From Lunularia cruciata (lineage: Eukaryota; Streptophyta; Marchantiopsida; Lunulariales; Lunulariaceae), in assembly GCA_948567375.1 (NCBI GenBank), contig OX419760.1:51646001-51710000 (forward strand): DNA of 64,000 nt, read 5' to 3'. The notes beneath the pieces were generated by a model. It did no database searches, was not told where the DNA came from, and saw only the letters and a program-made list of their open reading frames with translations. This document shows positions 11,713-22,402 of the stretch, piece by piece. Each line of letters opens with the position of its first letter. The stretch's first letter is position 1. A program made the translations under genes and the position numbers.

Positions 11713-13620
11713 ACTATAAGTAAATCAACTTTGGGTAGTCACGCTAGTCATTCAGCTGATAGTTCTACAATAAGAGTGCATTTCTTTGTGATATTAGTAG
11801 ATTCATATGATGTGTCAGTTGGTGGAGCAATGTTCGCACATGCCATTGTGATAGTAGTAGACTCATATTATGTGTTAGTTGACGGAGTAATGTTAAACAC
11901 CATGGGATTCAACATTGACTATTGGGAGGAGATTGCTTCCTCTAGGGCAAGTTGGCAATTGGGTGAAGTGCAAGTAAGTTGCCTACTTTTACATTTAGTA
12001 GTGGTAGTCTTGGTTCATTACAATCACATACCATGGCATCAATATTAGCATTTAGTAATTCCATTACTTGGCTTGACAAGTTACTTTACAGAAATGCCCA
12101 TGGGGAGGATACTCCAATACCAAAAGAGATCACCCAGATTTGGAATATGAATGGAGTTGTTACATCCACCTTGGATATTCCATTGTGAATTCATAGTGAG
12201 AAGTTGCATCATCATGTAGTTAGGATGGTAAAATAAGTATGGAATAGAGCCTTTATACCACCTATGGACAAGTTTGATGATGATGCTCTAGAGTTTGTTA
12301 CCTTGTTACCTTTGGATACACCTATTGCTTGGCAATATCCCATGGAAGAAGTATATTTACTAGATTTTTTTGGTAGGATCAACATTGGATTAGTTGTATT
12401 ATTCAAGGCAACCATATAAGTTCAAAGATATTTGTATGTGGCTAGATTAGTGGCTATTTGTATTTGATATGGCTAGATTAGTCTTTCTACATCATATGGT
12501 ACACATGGCACTTAGATATCTTGATTTCAAGAATCTTGGATTGGACCTTTTGTGTTGTTAGATGATGCCAATATGGGACCTTGTGCCCATTTTCTATGTC
12601 TTTGATGGACAAACATCTTACCTAAAGAGGTTTTAAATGTACTTATGATGGTATATAATGACTGACATACCTTACTATTAATAGTATGATAGATGTTAGA
12701 TGCTAGTCTCAAATGGTGGAAATAACTAATTGCTCATCTATGGCAGTGATGAACCATGTAGTACATTTGGTGGTGACCTTGTAGTACATCCAGAGCTTGT
12801 ATACCTACATTCATGAGTTTCCTAACTTCCCATACGTTTTGAGAGTGAGGTTTTGGACATTTTTGGGACTCATAGTTAATAGCAATTTTTTGAACCCAAT
12901 GCATACAAGGGAGAGCAATCAATGGGTTTCCATATCTATATAAGCACCATTTCAATAGTGTCAATAACATCTAACCATTAGATTTTAAGTCAGGCAATGG
13001 ACACTAATTTTTTGACTTGGATTGTGAGGCTTGGATTGGCTAAACAATGTAGGCTGCGCTTGACAAGCATCACACTCAAACATTTGTGAACTCTATGCCT
13101 ATGGAGACAATTCAGGCATATGCTAAGAGTAACATGCCTAGTGAGTATGGTATTCTTGGTATCAAGTAATGACTGCTAGTGAGAATTGTCTAATTGGGGT
13201 GCATCCAAGTGAACATGATCTACGTGGTATACACCTAGAGGCCATGTAGAATTTGTAGCCAAAGCAAAGGGAGATTTTTGCTTTGGGATTGTGCACTCTA
13301 GCAGTTGTGGACAAAACAACACTACTTCTAAAGTTACAGTGTAACAAACAACCAATATGTCTTCCATCTCTATAATAGTTACATAATATATTTGGAAGCT
13401 AAATATTGAACAATCAATTCCGTCTCTATAATAAATACATAATATAATCGGGAACTAAATATTAGACAAAAATTAACAAGAGAAGATAAACAGAAAGTTC
13501 GGAGGTTCTTGAGAAACTCCAAATTTTTGGAGTTTCTCAAAAAATGTTTGCCTCCAACATGAAGGCTTGTGGTGCTATGATGAGACCTGGTTTTACTACC
13601 CATTCTTTTCTTTGAAGAAT
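11713..13620. other. No recognisable gene
   Basis: Repeat-like sequence. Bases 11770-11900 contain an imperfect internal duplication (a TTCATATGATGTGTCAGTTG-type segment twice). The 105-residue plus-strand frame at 11731-12048 is built on that duplication and has no recognisable domain. Nothing else is supportable. Confidence 0.4.
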
Positions 13621-13989
13621 TTCCTCCTTATTATTGATCCTGTCCTCACTATCTCTTATTCGCTGGCAGTAGATCGATCATTTCTTCTCCATCCACTGCT
13701 CTTGAGCCCGTACACCTCAACGGGGTGCCGGAGACAGGCAATTTAAGTCTAAGGGCCATTGTTGATACCATTTACTATATTAATTTCGAGGAAATCTGAT
13801 CGATGAACAGGTTAAAATCCGTCTCCATATGGCACTTAAAAAATACATTGCAGATTCATAATGTTTAGGAAAGCTTATCGAGTCGGGTTGCAATCGGAAG
13901 ATTGATATTGAGTCGCTTTCTGCAACTTCTTTATGGCAAGAGCGTCCGCAACTTTGTCACACATGTGGTGATAACCAAATTGATTTGGA

Positions 13990-14060
13990 GTGAATGATAA
14001 AGGCGACCGCGTAGGAAAAATGAAGGATGGGAAGATGAAGGATGGAGTAGGGCTGGTAAA
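13990..14060 (-). repeat. Degenerate copy of the retroelement 3' tail
   Basis: This contains GGCGACCGCGTAGG, AAGGATGGGAAGA and GGGCTGGTAAAAT, in the same order as the mini-element at 14776-14885 but with the middle missing. It is an older, deleted copy of that tail. Confidence 0.5.
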
Positions 14061-14775
14061 ATTACAAGTGTATACGTACATTGAAAGTAGTTTCTTGCGG
14101 AGCCATGTGGCGTTAAAGCGTTAATTTCCTTTCAAAATTTACCACCCGAAAGGACACACCTGGCGGTGATAGCAAAAGCGAGAGGACTTTGAAAGACATG
14201 GCAGGGTTCCGTTCACGGGTATGGTTGTCCTCCAATCCTCGGCTGTTGAGGGAATTGGACCGACCGTTGCGGGACCTGTAAAGATCTCCATCACTGGTTT
14301 CTTGTCACGTGGTCGCCTTCTTCTAAATTTGTTGATGTCGTTGTGGGGATTTCAGGGTGTCAAGGCCTGCAAAGTTGAAATATCTAAAGATCCATTTGAG
14401 TGTGATGAAGGGACATGAATAAACCAGGCGTACACAAATGCTAATACCTTGGTCAATTAATCTGATTCGGTCCCCCTCTCTAGACGAGAAGATCAGTGTC
14501 TAGAAGTCTCACCAGCTCTCTTCTCTCTATCACACGATTAACATTAGTTGCTCTGAGTTCCATGGTGAAAAAACTTCATTCTAAGACCACTGGAGTGATT
14601 CTGAATTGAACATCCTCGCTACGGCCTTGTCATATCTCTCAACCCCAAGGAAAGTTTTAACGAAGTTTACTCTCCCTGAAAGAGCATGCTTCGTTCGGAT
14701 AGGAAGGATAAGAGAAAGATACAAACCTCCAATATTTTACGGTTGTCATTTACCCTAATGTACTTTTCCTCGAGA

Positions 14776-14885
14776 GGAAAAGGCGACCGCGTAGAGAATA
14801 CGAAGGATGGGAAGACCCTATCAAGCCTTACAAGGGAGAGACGAAAAAGGTAAAATGGGGCTAGGCCCCAATACAGTATATGAGT
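14776..14885 (-). mobile_element. Mini-element copy 1 (110 bases, retroelement 3' tail)
   Basis: The minus strand carries the hairpin ATTGGGGCCTAGCCCCAT, then the CTCCCTTG and TCTTCCCATCCTTCG blocks, and ends CGCGGTCGCCTTTTCC. These match the 3' end of the non-LTR element at 26382-27953. It is flanked by CTTTTCCTCGAGA (14763-14775) and CTTTTCCTTGAGA (14886-14898), a 13-base target duplication with one mismatch. It lies 3' of ELIP gene 1 in unique sequence. Confidence 0.75.
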
Positions 14886-15039
14886 CTTTTCCTTGAGACA
14901 GGATATGACAACACTACATTGGATTTGTTAACTCTACAAGAGTTTGCCTGTGCACGGGAGGTACGTCTCCGTATGAATACAGTTGCTCTCGTATATGTTG
15001 GACAGTAGTTTCCAGGCTCCCAGTATTCACGTACAGTAT

Positions 15040-15482
15040 TTGATTGTTGAATAGAGCTAATTTTAAGAGGTTGTTCCCTACTTTCCTGCTTCTGTCTGTA
15101 CACATCGGTATCATATTCAGTTTTATACGGTCAAGCCAGCAGTTCCATTCGTTCCAGTATTTCACCTACGATTTTTCTGATTGTTGCATAGAATTATTTT
15201 TAATCAAGTAAGTCATTTTTTACTTTCTTACTTTACTCTGTGGACATTAGTATCATATTCAATTTTATTCGGTAAAACTACTTTGCCTTTAAAAGAAGAC
15301 GATTGTTCATATTTTTTTTTTAAATTTACGAGGCAAATTACATCCACGAGCGTAGGTTGCATGGGCCAATTGTCCATATTCAATTTTCATATGGTGCGAA
15401 CTACTCTGCGTTTTAGACAATTACCGATTATCCATAGTCAAATTTTATACGGTACGAGCTACTCTGCGTTTAGGACACAAGT
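15040..15482. repeat. Degenerate tandem repeats 3' of ELIP gene 1
   Basis: Four diverged units share a TATCATATTCA-TTTTAT-CGGT core, some followed by an ACTACTCTGCGTTT block. They lie at roughly 15094-15150, 15237-15295, 15362-15425 and 15426-15482. Spacing is irregular (60-140 bases). No coding capacity is seen. Confidence 0.5.
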
Positions 15483-15535
15483 TCAGAACATCTTCTCCAC
15501 TAGAGAAGAAAAGGGCTATGCGTAGGATAACTAGA

Positions 15536-15656
15536 AGGATGGAAGGCCCCATCAAGTTGTACAAGGATAAAACATAGAGGTAGCAGACTGTTTTAGGATG
15601 GGAAGGTCCCATTCAAGTTGTACAAGAATAAAACAGAAGGGGTAGCATACAGTTTT
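15536..15656 (-). repeat. 60-base tandem duplication derived from the mini-element tail
   Basis: Two adjacent units (15536-15595 and 15596-15656) share GGATGGGAAGG-CCCAT and CAAGTTGTACAAG-ATAAAACA. The reverse complement resembles the tail block CTTGTACAGCTTGACGGGG of the mini-elements. It is a decayed, internally duplicated copy. Confidence 0.55.
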
Positions 15657-15800
15657 CCCACCTCACATACATAGTTCAAAAGATTTAGCTGTCTAAAATC
15701 ACTGCGGAATGTATTGATTCACTTGATTTACTAGTACAGAAGATAGATGCCCGATGAACAATTTGTCTATCGCGATCGGCTCAAAAAATATAACTAGTTC

Positions 15801-16026
15801 ACAGCTAAGCTGGTAGCAAAATGGCTACATGAATTGACTACCAGTTGCTAAATTGAACATTTGTACGCTTCAGCGGACTCTTCTAATTCAATTTCATTTA
15901 GAAAAATGTGTTTACAGCTAAGCTGGTAGCAAAATGGCTACATGAATTGACTACCAGTTGCTAAATTGAACATTTGTACGCTTCGGCGGACTCTTCTAAT
16001 TCAATTTCATTTAGAAAAATGTGTTG
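15801..16026. repeat. 113-base tandem duplication over the ELIP 1 stop codon
   Basis: Units 15801-15913 and 15914-16026 differ at two positions (A/G in the GCTTC-GCGGACTC segment and the final base). The gene-proximal unit contains the last codons and TAA stop (16011-16013) of ELIP gene 1, so the duplication also copies the end of the coding sequence into the 3' UTR. Near-identity implies a recent event. Confidence 0.9.
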
Positions 16027-16858
16027 AAGACAGGGGCATGGATGAAATTTTCCGTCAGAAGTAGAGAAAGAAACCCGAGCATAGCAAGACGCCCATTCCA
16101 ACGCTCGGCCCTGGCTGTAAATGGTCCGAAGCTTCGGGCGTCCGTGGACTCTCCATTAAGCATTGGCACGATCGAAGCGTAGGCAATGAGTGGCACAACG
16201 GCCACATAAAACACGAGCCCGGTTCCTTGAGTGTAAAGCTGATCAAACACAGTCAGCCCACTCATTTTCTCCGCAATAGCTGCCCATACAATACCAACCA
16301 TCGCCTGCAGATTTCCGTTGCAAGTAGTTAAGTGAAATGTTAAAGAGTTGACGGCAGCGTGTACATAATCTGAGTTTGGAGAAAATAGACAGAGACAATA
16401 TAGTTTTCACTACAGGAACTCGTCTAAAGAAATTGAACTCGTCTAAGCAAGGTGAGGTTCTCAGTTACCAGTCGGCCGTTAATTGTCTCTGGTGCGGCAC
16501 CATCAAATGCAAAGATGCTCGCAATATCTCGGTTGCCAGTTTCTGGTCTCCTTTCTACTTCTGGGCGTGGGTAAAAGGAACCAGAAGTGGGCTTGGCACC
16601 AAACACTGATTGCTTCTCCGACTCGTTGGCCTCCTGGTTTTGAAGAATCTCCTCTTTTGTTATCTCCTTCTTCGAGGCCTTGTCTACGCTTTCCCTGAGC
16701 CCCTCGCAGCGGATTAAAAAATTCTTCTTTGTCCCCTGCGTTGAACGCAAGGAGCCGAAACTCACTGTGCTAGGGACGGCTTTCCGCAAACTCGATGTCA
16801 AAGGCAGGCAGTTCAGGCCTCCCAAAACTGCATTGGACACTGCCATTGTTGCTGCCAT
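16011..16858 (-). CDS. Early light-induced protein (ELIP), gene 1
   Basis: Nuclear gene for a thylakoid three-helix chlorophyll a/b-binding-type protein. ELIPs accumulate under high light or dehydration and are thought to bind free pigment and limit photo-oxidation. Exon 1 is 16469-16858 and exon 2 is 16011-16304, joined through a 164-base GT-AG intron between Leu130 and Ala131, giving 227 residues. Residues 1-50 form a Ser-rich chloroplast transit peptide ending near LIRCEG. Helix I (about 121-146) has PETINGRLAMVG, helix II spans about 158-178, and helix III (about 197-215) has ERWNGRLAMLG. Helices I and III therefore carry the E-x-x-N-x-R-x-A-M pigment ligand signature. No frame damage is seen. 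A paralogue lies at 53626-54465. Assignment to ELIP rather than another stress LHC-like protein rests on three helices and length. Confidence 0.92.
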
Positions 16859-17020
16859 TCTGGATCGCTTGGCCTGTCGATCAAATCACTCTCGTGGAAA
16901 ATCTAAATTGGTGAACTCAGGCGCAAGATTTTAAGTGCTGAAAAGATGAGTGAAATCGCTTGAACTCCGATGATTCCAAATCAGTACTGGTTTTGATCAT
17001 CTGGGGAGGAAGGTGGTCGA

Positions 17021-17027
17021 ATTTATA
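17021..17027 (-). promoter_or_regulatory. Putative TATA box of ELIP gene 1
   Basis: The minus strand reads TATAAAT about 165 bases before the ATG at 16858, implying a leader of roughly 135 bases. Upstream ACGT cores occur at 17154-17160 (ACACGTC) and 17182-17186 (ACGTG). These fit ABA or light-responsive bZIP sites but are not perfect G-boxes. ELIP gene 2 has the same spacing. Confidence 0.55.
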
Positions 17028-17329
17028 CTACCCCGCATTCTTCGCGGAACTGCCAACAAGCATGCCATCGTGCTGCAACGTAAAGTATCGATTGTGGCCT
17101 CCGCGAAACATGACAAGCGTCCATGGAGCAGCCTCTCAAGGACGAGTGATTCGACACGTCAAACTTATGCTATCACCTACTACGTGCCTCACTCAGCCGA
17201 GCAATTGAAAAGTACGCTCTTGACGTTCAATTTCATAAATTCTCTTGAACTGCTGTATGGCCCAGCAACCTTCACCGTGGAAGGTATGAACATCGTAAAG
17301 GAACTCCGTAAAGAAAGACTTTAACAGTA

Positions 17330-18320
17330 CCTCGGATTTGGCATTTCCACTAACTTGGCCAGAAGACTTGACAATACCTTTTGTAAACTTGACGTGTCAA
17401 GACCTTTCTAAGCTTGTCATTCCTATATGGCAGGACGGCATCAACACGTACGATGATTTTTCTCATATCCTGATCATAACAGATAAAGTCGCTTGATTGG
17501 CGACTGATTTGGTACATGCGACCTAAGAGTAACTTCTACATTTTATTGTTTATGAGTCCATCTCTCTGTTAAAGATTTGAGGACTTTTTTGAATAAATCC
17601 CCATAGAATACTGTCAGAGCTATTCTCTGGCAATTACAGAATAGATGACGATAATTGAAAGGACGATAATCAAGAGAAAATTTTAAACTCGAATGCTCGA
17701 GTATTATATTCCAGTCCAAAATCCCTTACTGTACTCAAAACCTTTGATCCCAATCCAAAATCCTCGAGTCCGCTGACGTATCTCGAGATCCCCAACTTAA
17801 CGTTATCCGATATCCACGAAATTGAAAAAATCGAGCGAGGTAAATACCCGAAAAACAAGGAAAGCGTACAAAGCACCTAAAGATGGATCAAAGAAGAGCA
17901 GGACCGTACGCCATAGCAAGTAACAAACTACAGCTGAGAAACTCCCTTGCCCCAACTCCAAGTCCCACGCATCCACCCGAGAAAGTGGTTCTTTACTGTT
18001 GCACAAGTTTTATGATCGAGACACAAAAAGAATCGCTTGCCATCACCACGTCTTTTGCCAATTGTGAGAACAGGTTCCACGTTGGTCCGTGAGTCTTTGG
18101 ATACGATTAAGCTGAAATGCCAAGTTTGAGTATTGGCTCGGGGGCTGCAGCCCTATTTCAGTTTTCGTTAGGTCTCGTGTTCTCTATCTCCTTTTGCCCG
18201 TGTTGGTGTTTTGTATTCCTTTCCGTTTTAGTGTTCTTTATCTCCTGTTGCACTTTTGGTGCTTTGTATTATTTTCCGTTTTCATACTCTTTATCTTATA
18301 TCTACTCTTTACAAAAGAAA
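17330..18320. other. No recognisable gene
   Basis: Upstream flank of ELIP gene 1. Short frames occur on both strands (for example 17883-18092 and 17803-18006), but they overlap each other and show no domain or homologous partner in the window. Confidence 0.4.
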
Positions 18321-19297
18321 TCCAAGTTAATCACTTTTCATATTGACACTGTTTCACATTCATTTCCTATTTTATTTTATTTGACCGTTTATAATTGGCA
18401 ATGAAACTCATTCACTTTTTGAGTTAAGTTAGAGTCCAAGGAGACCCCCTAGAGTCAAAGAATATCATTTTTATAGGGAGTCAAGCCAATAGAAAGGAAT
18501 CTAATAACGATGATTTTAAAGTCATCTTGAATAGTTCTAGAGTTCAAAATGGTATCGATGGAAAGAAAGTAAAAAATATATTTGAAGATGGAAAGATGAA
18601 GAAACCAAATAATCAAGCGATTGAGATTGCTTCTCAAATTCATTTTCATTTCCCTTTCACATTCATTCTCCATTATTCCCTTTGTACTTTAAAAACTTTT
18701 TTTTACTATTTACGATTAGCAATGAAATTCGTTCACTATTAGATAAAGTTAGAGTCAAAGAAAACCATTATTATGACTGTTCTACTGATCAAGCAGATTC
18801 TGGACGTCCGGGAGAGGGGAGGGAGAGATGAGAGAGGAAAGATCTATAATTTCTTAGGGCTGTCTTGCACATAGCACTCGAGTTCATTTCTGTTCGTTTT
18901 CAGATTTCAGTTCCATTGGTATCTAGATTGAAGACTATGGAGAATTGAGTAGAAAGTTATAAGAAATTTTATGTTTTTCAGGTTTTAGAGTGATCATTAC
19001 ACATTGAGAGTGATGGGTCAAGAATTTCCATTTCTAATCTCTTGGTTTTCATTATTAATTCCCATGAGAATTTAGTTTAAAAGCTTTGGAGATGAAAATT
19101 GAAAAGTATTAGAGTTTATAGTTTTTAGGGTTTGGAGAGATTGTATTTTCTTATGTGAGTTGGGATGTGAGGGGTTGTAGTTTTGTATGTATGTAGAGAT
19201 ATGGAGAGGAGCATCATGTGTTATTATCATTATTCTTGTGCTAGCCATGGCTACACCTTCCCATGTGGGGCCACTTAGAGCGGCTCGAGATACACCA

Positions 19298-19360
19298 TGC
19301 TCGGTGTGTCACTGATGCTTTACCTCGCAAGGGGTAAAGACTCATGTAGGAAGGATGCAC
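19298..19360 (+). pseudogene. N-terminal C2H2 zinc finger of the non-LTR element
   Basis: The plus strand reads CSVCH-stop-CFTSQGVKTHVGRMH, that is C-X2-C-X11-H-X4-H with one in-frame TGA. The F-x-x-x-x-G-x-x-x-H spacing is close to the N-terminal fingers of R2-type retrotransposases. A Trp-containing stretch (ESWEWLASRASCILG, about 19487-19532) follows and could be the remains of a Myb-like motif. The call is by pattern only. Confidence 0.45.
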
Positions 19361-20079
19361 ATGGACTATGATTGGACCACTTGGGATACCCACGTGAGGC
19401 GAGTGACCACATTGATGGTAGTGACACTTGGGATTATGCACGCTTCTTTTATTCCGTAGTTGACCATTCCAGGGATACCGATCGAGTCATGGGAGTGGTT
19501 AGCTTCTCGAGCAAGTTGCATTTTAGGGTTATTTGAGACTAATTTTCCATGTCCACATCTATTCCATAACTACCCCGCACACCCCATGATGAGGCTAGGT
19601 AGGCTTTTTGCTTACCACTTGATTGTTTGGCACGTGATTCCTTGGATGAGTTAGCATGGTTCATATTCCTCTTACTCTCTTGATGGTGTCTTTGTTATGC
19701 TAGAGGGAGAAGTGCAGGGGCATAGAGAGATGGTTGCTAGATTTTGTTGATTTCAAGCGGGGGATTGGGTGACCCTTCAAGAGGAGTCTATTAAGGATAC
19801 ATGTTTTAGGAGACATGTTCCACCATAGGATACCACAAAGTCCACTCAATTACAATGGTGTACGACATTGGGTTAGGCGGGAGAGTTTGGTAGAGCAGCA
19901 CGAGCGTTACACCTTTGTCTATGGCGAGTCCTACTAATGAGACTATCTCTTCCTTACGCTCACTACATCCTATAGCAATAGAGTGACTAACACTAGAGGT
20001 CTTAGATTATGAGCCTAAGCAACCTTTATGTCTTGATAGGTCACTTTTTGAACAATCATTGTGCATTGCCCCTTGCCTT

Positions 20080-20960
20080 TTTTTCAAGAGGCTTGTCAAG
20101 GATAGTTTATGAGCACCTTAGAGATTGCTTTCAAGCAAATGATCCTTCTTGTGGTTTTACCAAGTTGTTTTCAGGTGGCTACAATAGTAGCGAGAGGAGA
20201 TATTGCTATGTCTACTAGTCGGGTGTTATGTGTTAGTTGACTTCTCACGATGGAGAAGGACACAAGGTGCATTAGACCAATTGCTATTGGAGAGATCTTT
20301 TTGCGTTTGGTCAGTCATACCATTGTCCTTCAACATCGTTCTCACTTTTGACAACACCTCATTCCATGTTATTTTGGAGTAGCTATACCTAGAGGATATG
20401 AGGCTATATCTATAGGCATTAGGCACTCCTAGATATCCATCCGGAATGGGTTGTCCTATAGGAGGATGTTGAGAATGATTTTAATAATATCTCACGGGCA
20501 ACCATCTTTAGAGAGCTTAGGGAGGCTGGTGGATCCTTAGCGAGTCTTATTCCTTTTGTGTAGTCTTTTTATGGCTCTCTTGCTTCCCTTTACTACTAGC
20601 ACGGTGGTTCACAAGAAGGAGTCATTGTCTCAAAGTCAACTACGGGTACATGTTAGGAAGATCTTTTAGGGGGACCCTTATTTGCCATGGCTCACTTTAG
20701 AGCTCTCCTATCTACTACTTTGGCCATGCCAGGTTGTATATTTCCTTCCTTGGCAGATGATACACACATCATGGGCCCTATAGATCAGATTAGGCAAGCC
20801 TTTGACCACTTGACTATCAAGATACATTTAGAAGGCTTGAGAGTCAAGGTGTCAAAGTGTAGGGCATGGTCCTCTTTACGTATCCTCCCCACCTTGAGCT
20901 TCCAGATGGGTGTATCACATCTACAGATGGACTACGTGTTCTTGGAGTGCAAGTAGGATC
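20080..20960 (+). pseudogene. Reverse transcriptase domain, copy 1
   Basis: Polymerase motifs occur in order over several frames: EHLRDCFQANDPSCGFTKLF (about 20107-20170), a DG-x-x-RPIA-like stretch with GEIFLRLVS near 20290, WVVL then EDV-x-N-x-FNNISRATIF (about 20440-20510) with the first catalytic Asp, a degenerate Q-x-x-x-x-GG-x-LFAMAHFRALL near 20640-20710, and the catalytic LADD at 20750-20761. LADD replaces the usual FADD/YADD. The thumb region follows (HLEGLRVKVSKCRAWS). At least five frame changes or stops make it inactive. Confidence 0.8.
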
Positions 20961-21689
20961 CTAGGATTTTATCATACGACTCTTAGATGATGCCATTGCA
21001 AAGGATGTTCTCCATGTGGATGACCTTTTGTTACTAGGAGATTTGTAGGCGGCATTTGGTATACGCTCCTCTAGTATTTCTCATCAACCATCCTACCTCA
21101 TCCATACAATTCCTCCTTCCTCGTCCTTCCTATAACGTTTGAGAGCCTTTGATAGGAGGATTATGGGAGTCTTTGGTGATATTATTGGACCAAGGACATT
21201 TGAGTATGTGACATGGGATTTGGCATGTAGACAGATGGCTTGCCAATCTTGTGTGGAGGAGTTGGCTTGCTATCTATGGAGGAGATTGCACCTATAGTGT
21301 TTTTGGGTAGTTGTGCTCTCTTTGCACTCTTACTTTCTTCTTGTTTTGTGGTTGTTGATATGTTGATTTTGGAGACTTATGTGATAGAGGTGGAGTGAAG
21401 ATCCTATTCTCTCTAAATGTTATTGCGGCAGACAAGAGATAGTATATCCCACGGGCACAAGAGGACTTTCCATATTTTGCTTCACTATCGTCAGATTGGA
21501 CTAGAGGTTTATATTCTTCTTTGATGGAGTGATAGTGTAAGCATACGCTACATTCTCTCTTAGTTGACTTGTCTATTCCTTAGGCTACTAGAGCATATCT
21601 TTGCTCTTGCTCCCGGAAAGGATGTAGGCTCTTGGATCTTAGCTTGACCGTGCATTAGAACATTCTGACTTGCACTAGCTACTTTCTCT

Positions 21690-22402
21690 CCAGCGATGAG
21701 GTTTAGCTTAGGTTTGGTCCACCCATCCGCATCTTCTATACTCACTTGTGAGTGTGGTTCTACACTAGATGCAATAGGGGCCAATATGACACGGTGTCCT
21801 TTTGGAGGACAGAGGATAGCTACCCATGATGCTATTAGGGACATAGTGTTTGCTATGACATGAGAGAGTGGATACTTGGCTTGGAGGGAGATTTTGTATG
21901 CTTTGCAAACAACATGCATCAGGGCAGACTTATACTTGGTCTGAGATGATGAAATGATAGTAGTGGATATCATTGTATGCAAGATATAGTTTTGGAGGGA
22001 GTCATTACCCATCCTCCTGAATGGGCGGCAAGGGCAACAGCAAGTCGGAAGGTCTCAAAGTATAGGGGCATGCAACAAAGTCACCTCTTTGTTCCTCTAA
22101 CCTTGGAGTTATATGGAGCTATGGACATGACGTTCTACACATTTGTCAGGGAGTGTGCAAAAGCTTATCATGTTAGGTGCCAAGAGGTACCACTCTCACT
22201 CTCATACTTTGTAGCATATTTAAGACAGCGTGTGCCCATTGCTCTACAAAGTGCAGTGGCTGATGCAATCCATAAGAGAGCAATCACACTAGGTGATGCT
22301 TCTTTGGATGCTCCCATTGTTTGTAGACCACAAGACTTGCATAGCTCGGATATCTTAGGTGCAATGGGGCAGATTTCTCATATAGACTCTATTGTGGCTT
22401 AG
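21690..22402 (+). pseudogene. C-terminal CCHC and endonuclease-like domain, copy 1
   Basis: The translation matches copy 2 (27144-27593) closely. CECGSTLDAIGANMTRC has the knuckle His changed to Asn. R-A-D is followed after 12 residues by D (RADLYLV-stop-DDE...VVD). The open frame 21977-22402 (141 residues) continues through RGMQQSHLFVPLTLELYGAM to SHIDSIVA and stops just before the tail hairpin. Confidence 0.65.

Noticed and set aside
15040-15660. Short repeated units suggestive of a CRISPR-like array
   Set aside because: Units are diverged, irregularly spaced, partly retroelement tail, and in a plant nuclear context.
16680-16934. Plus-strand frames over ELIP exon 1
   Set aside because: Antisense of a secure gene. 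The minus-strand product has a transit peptide, helices and a conserved intron.
21560-22012. 150-residue minus-strand frame in the non-LTR element
   Set aside because: Antisense of the CCHC/endonuclease-like region. The plus-strand translation is the one conserved between copies.
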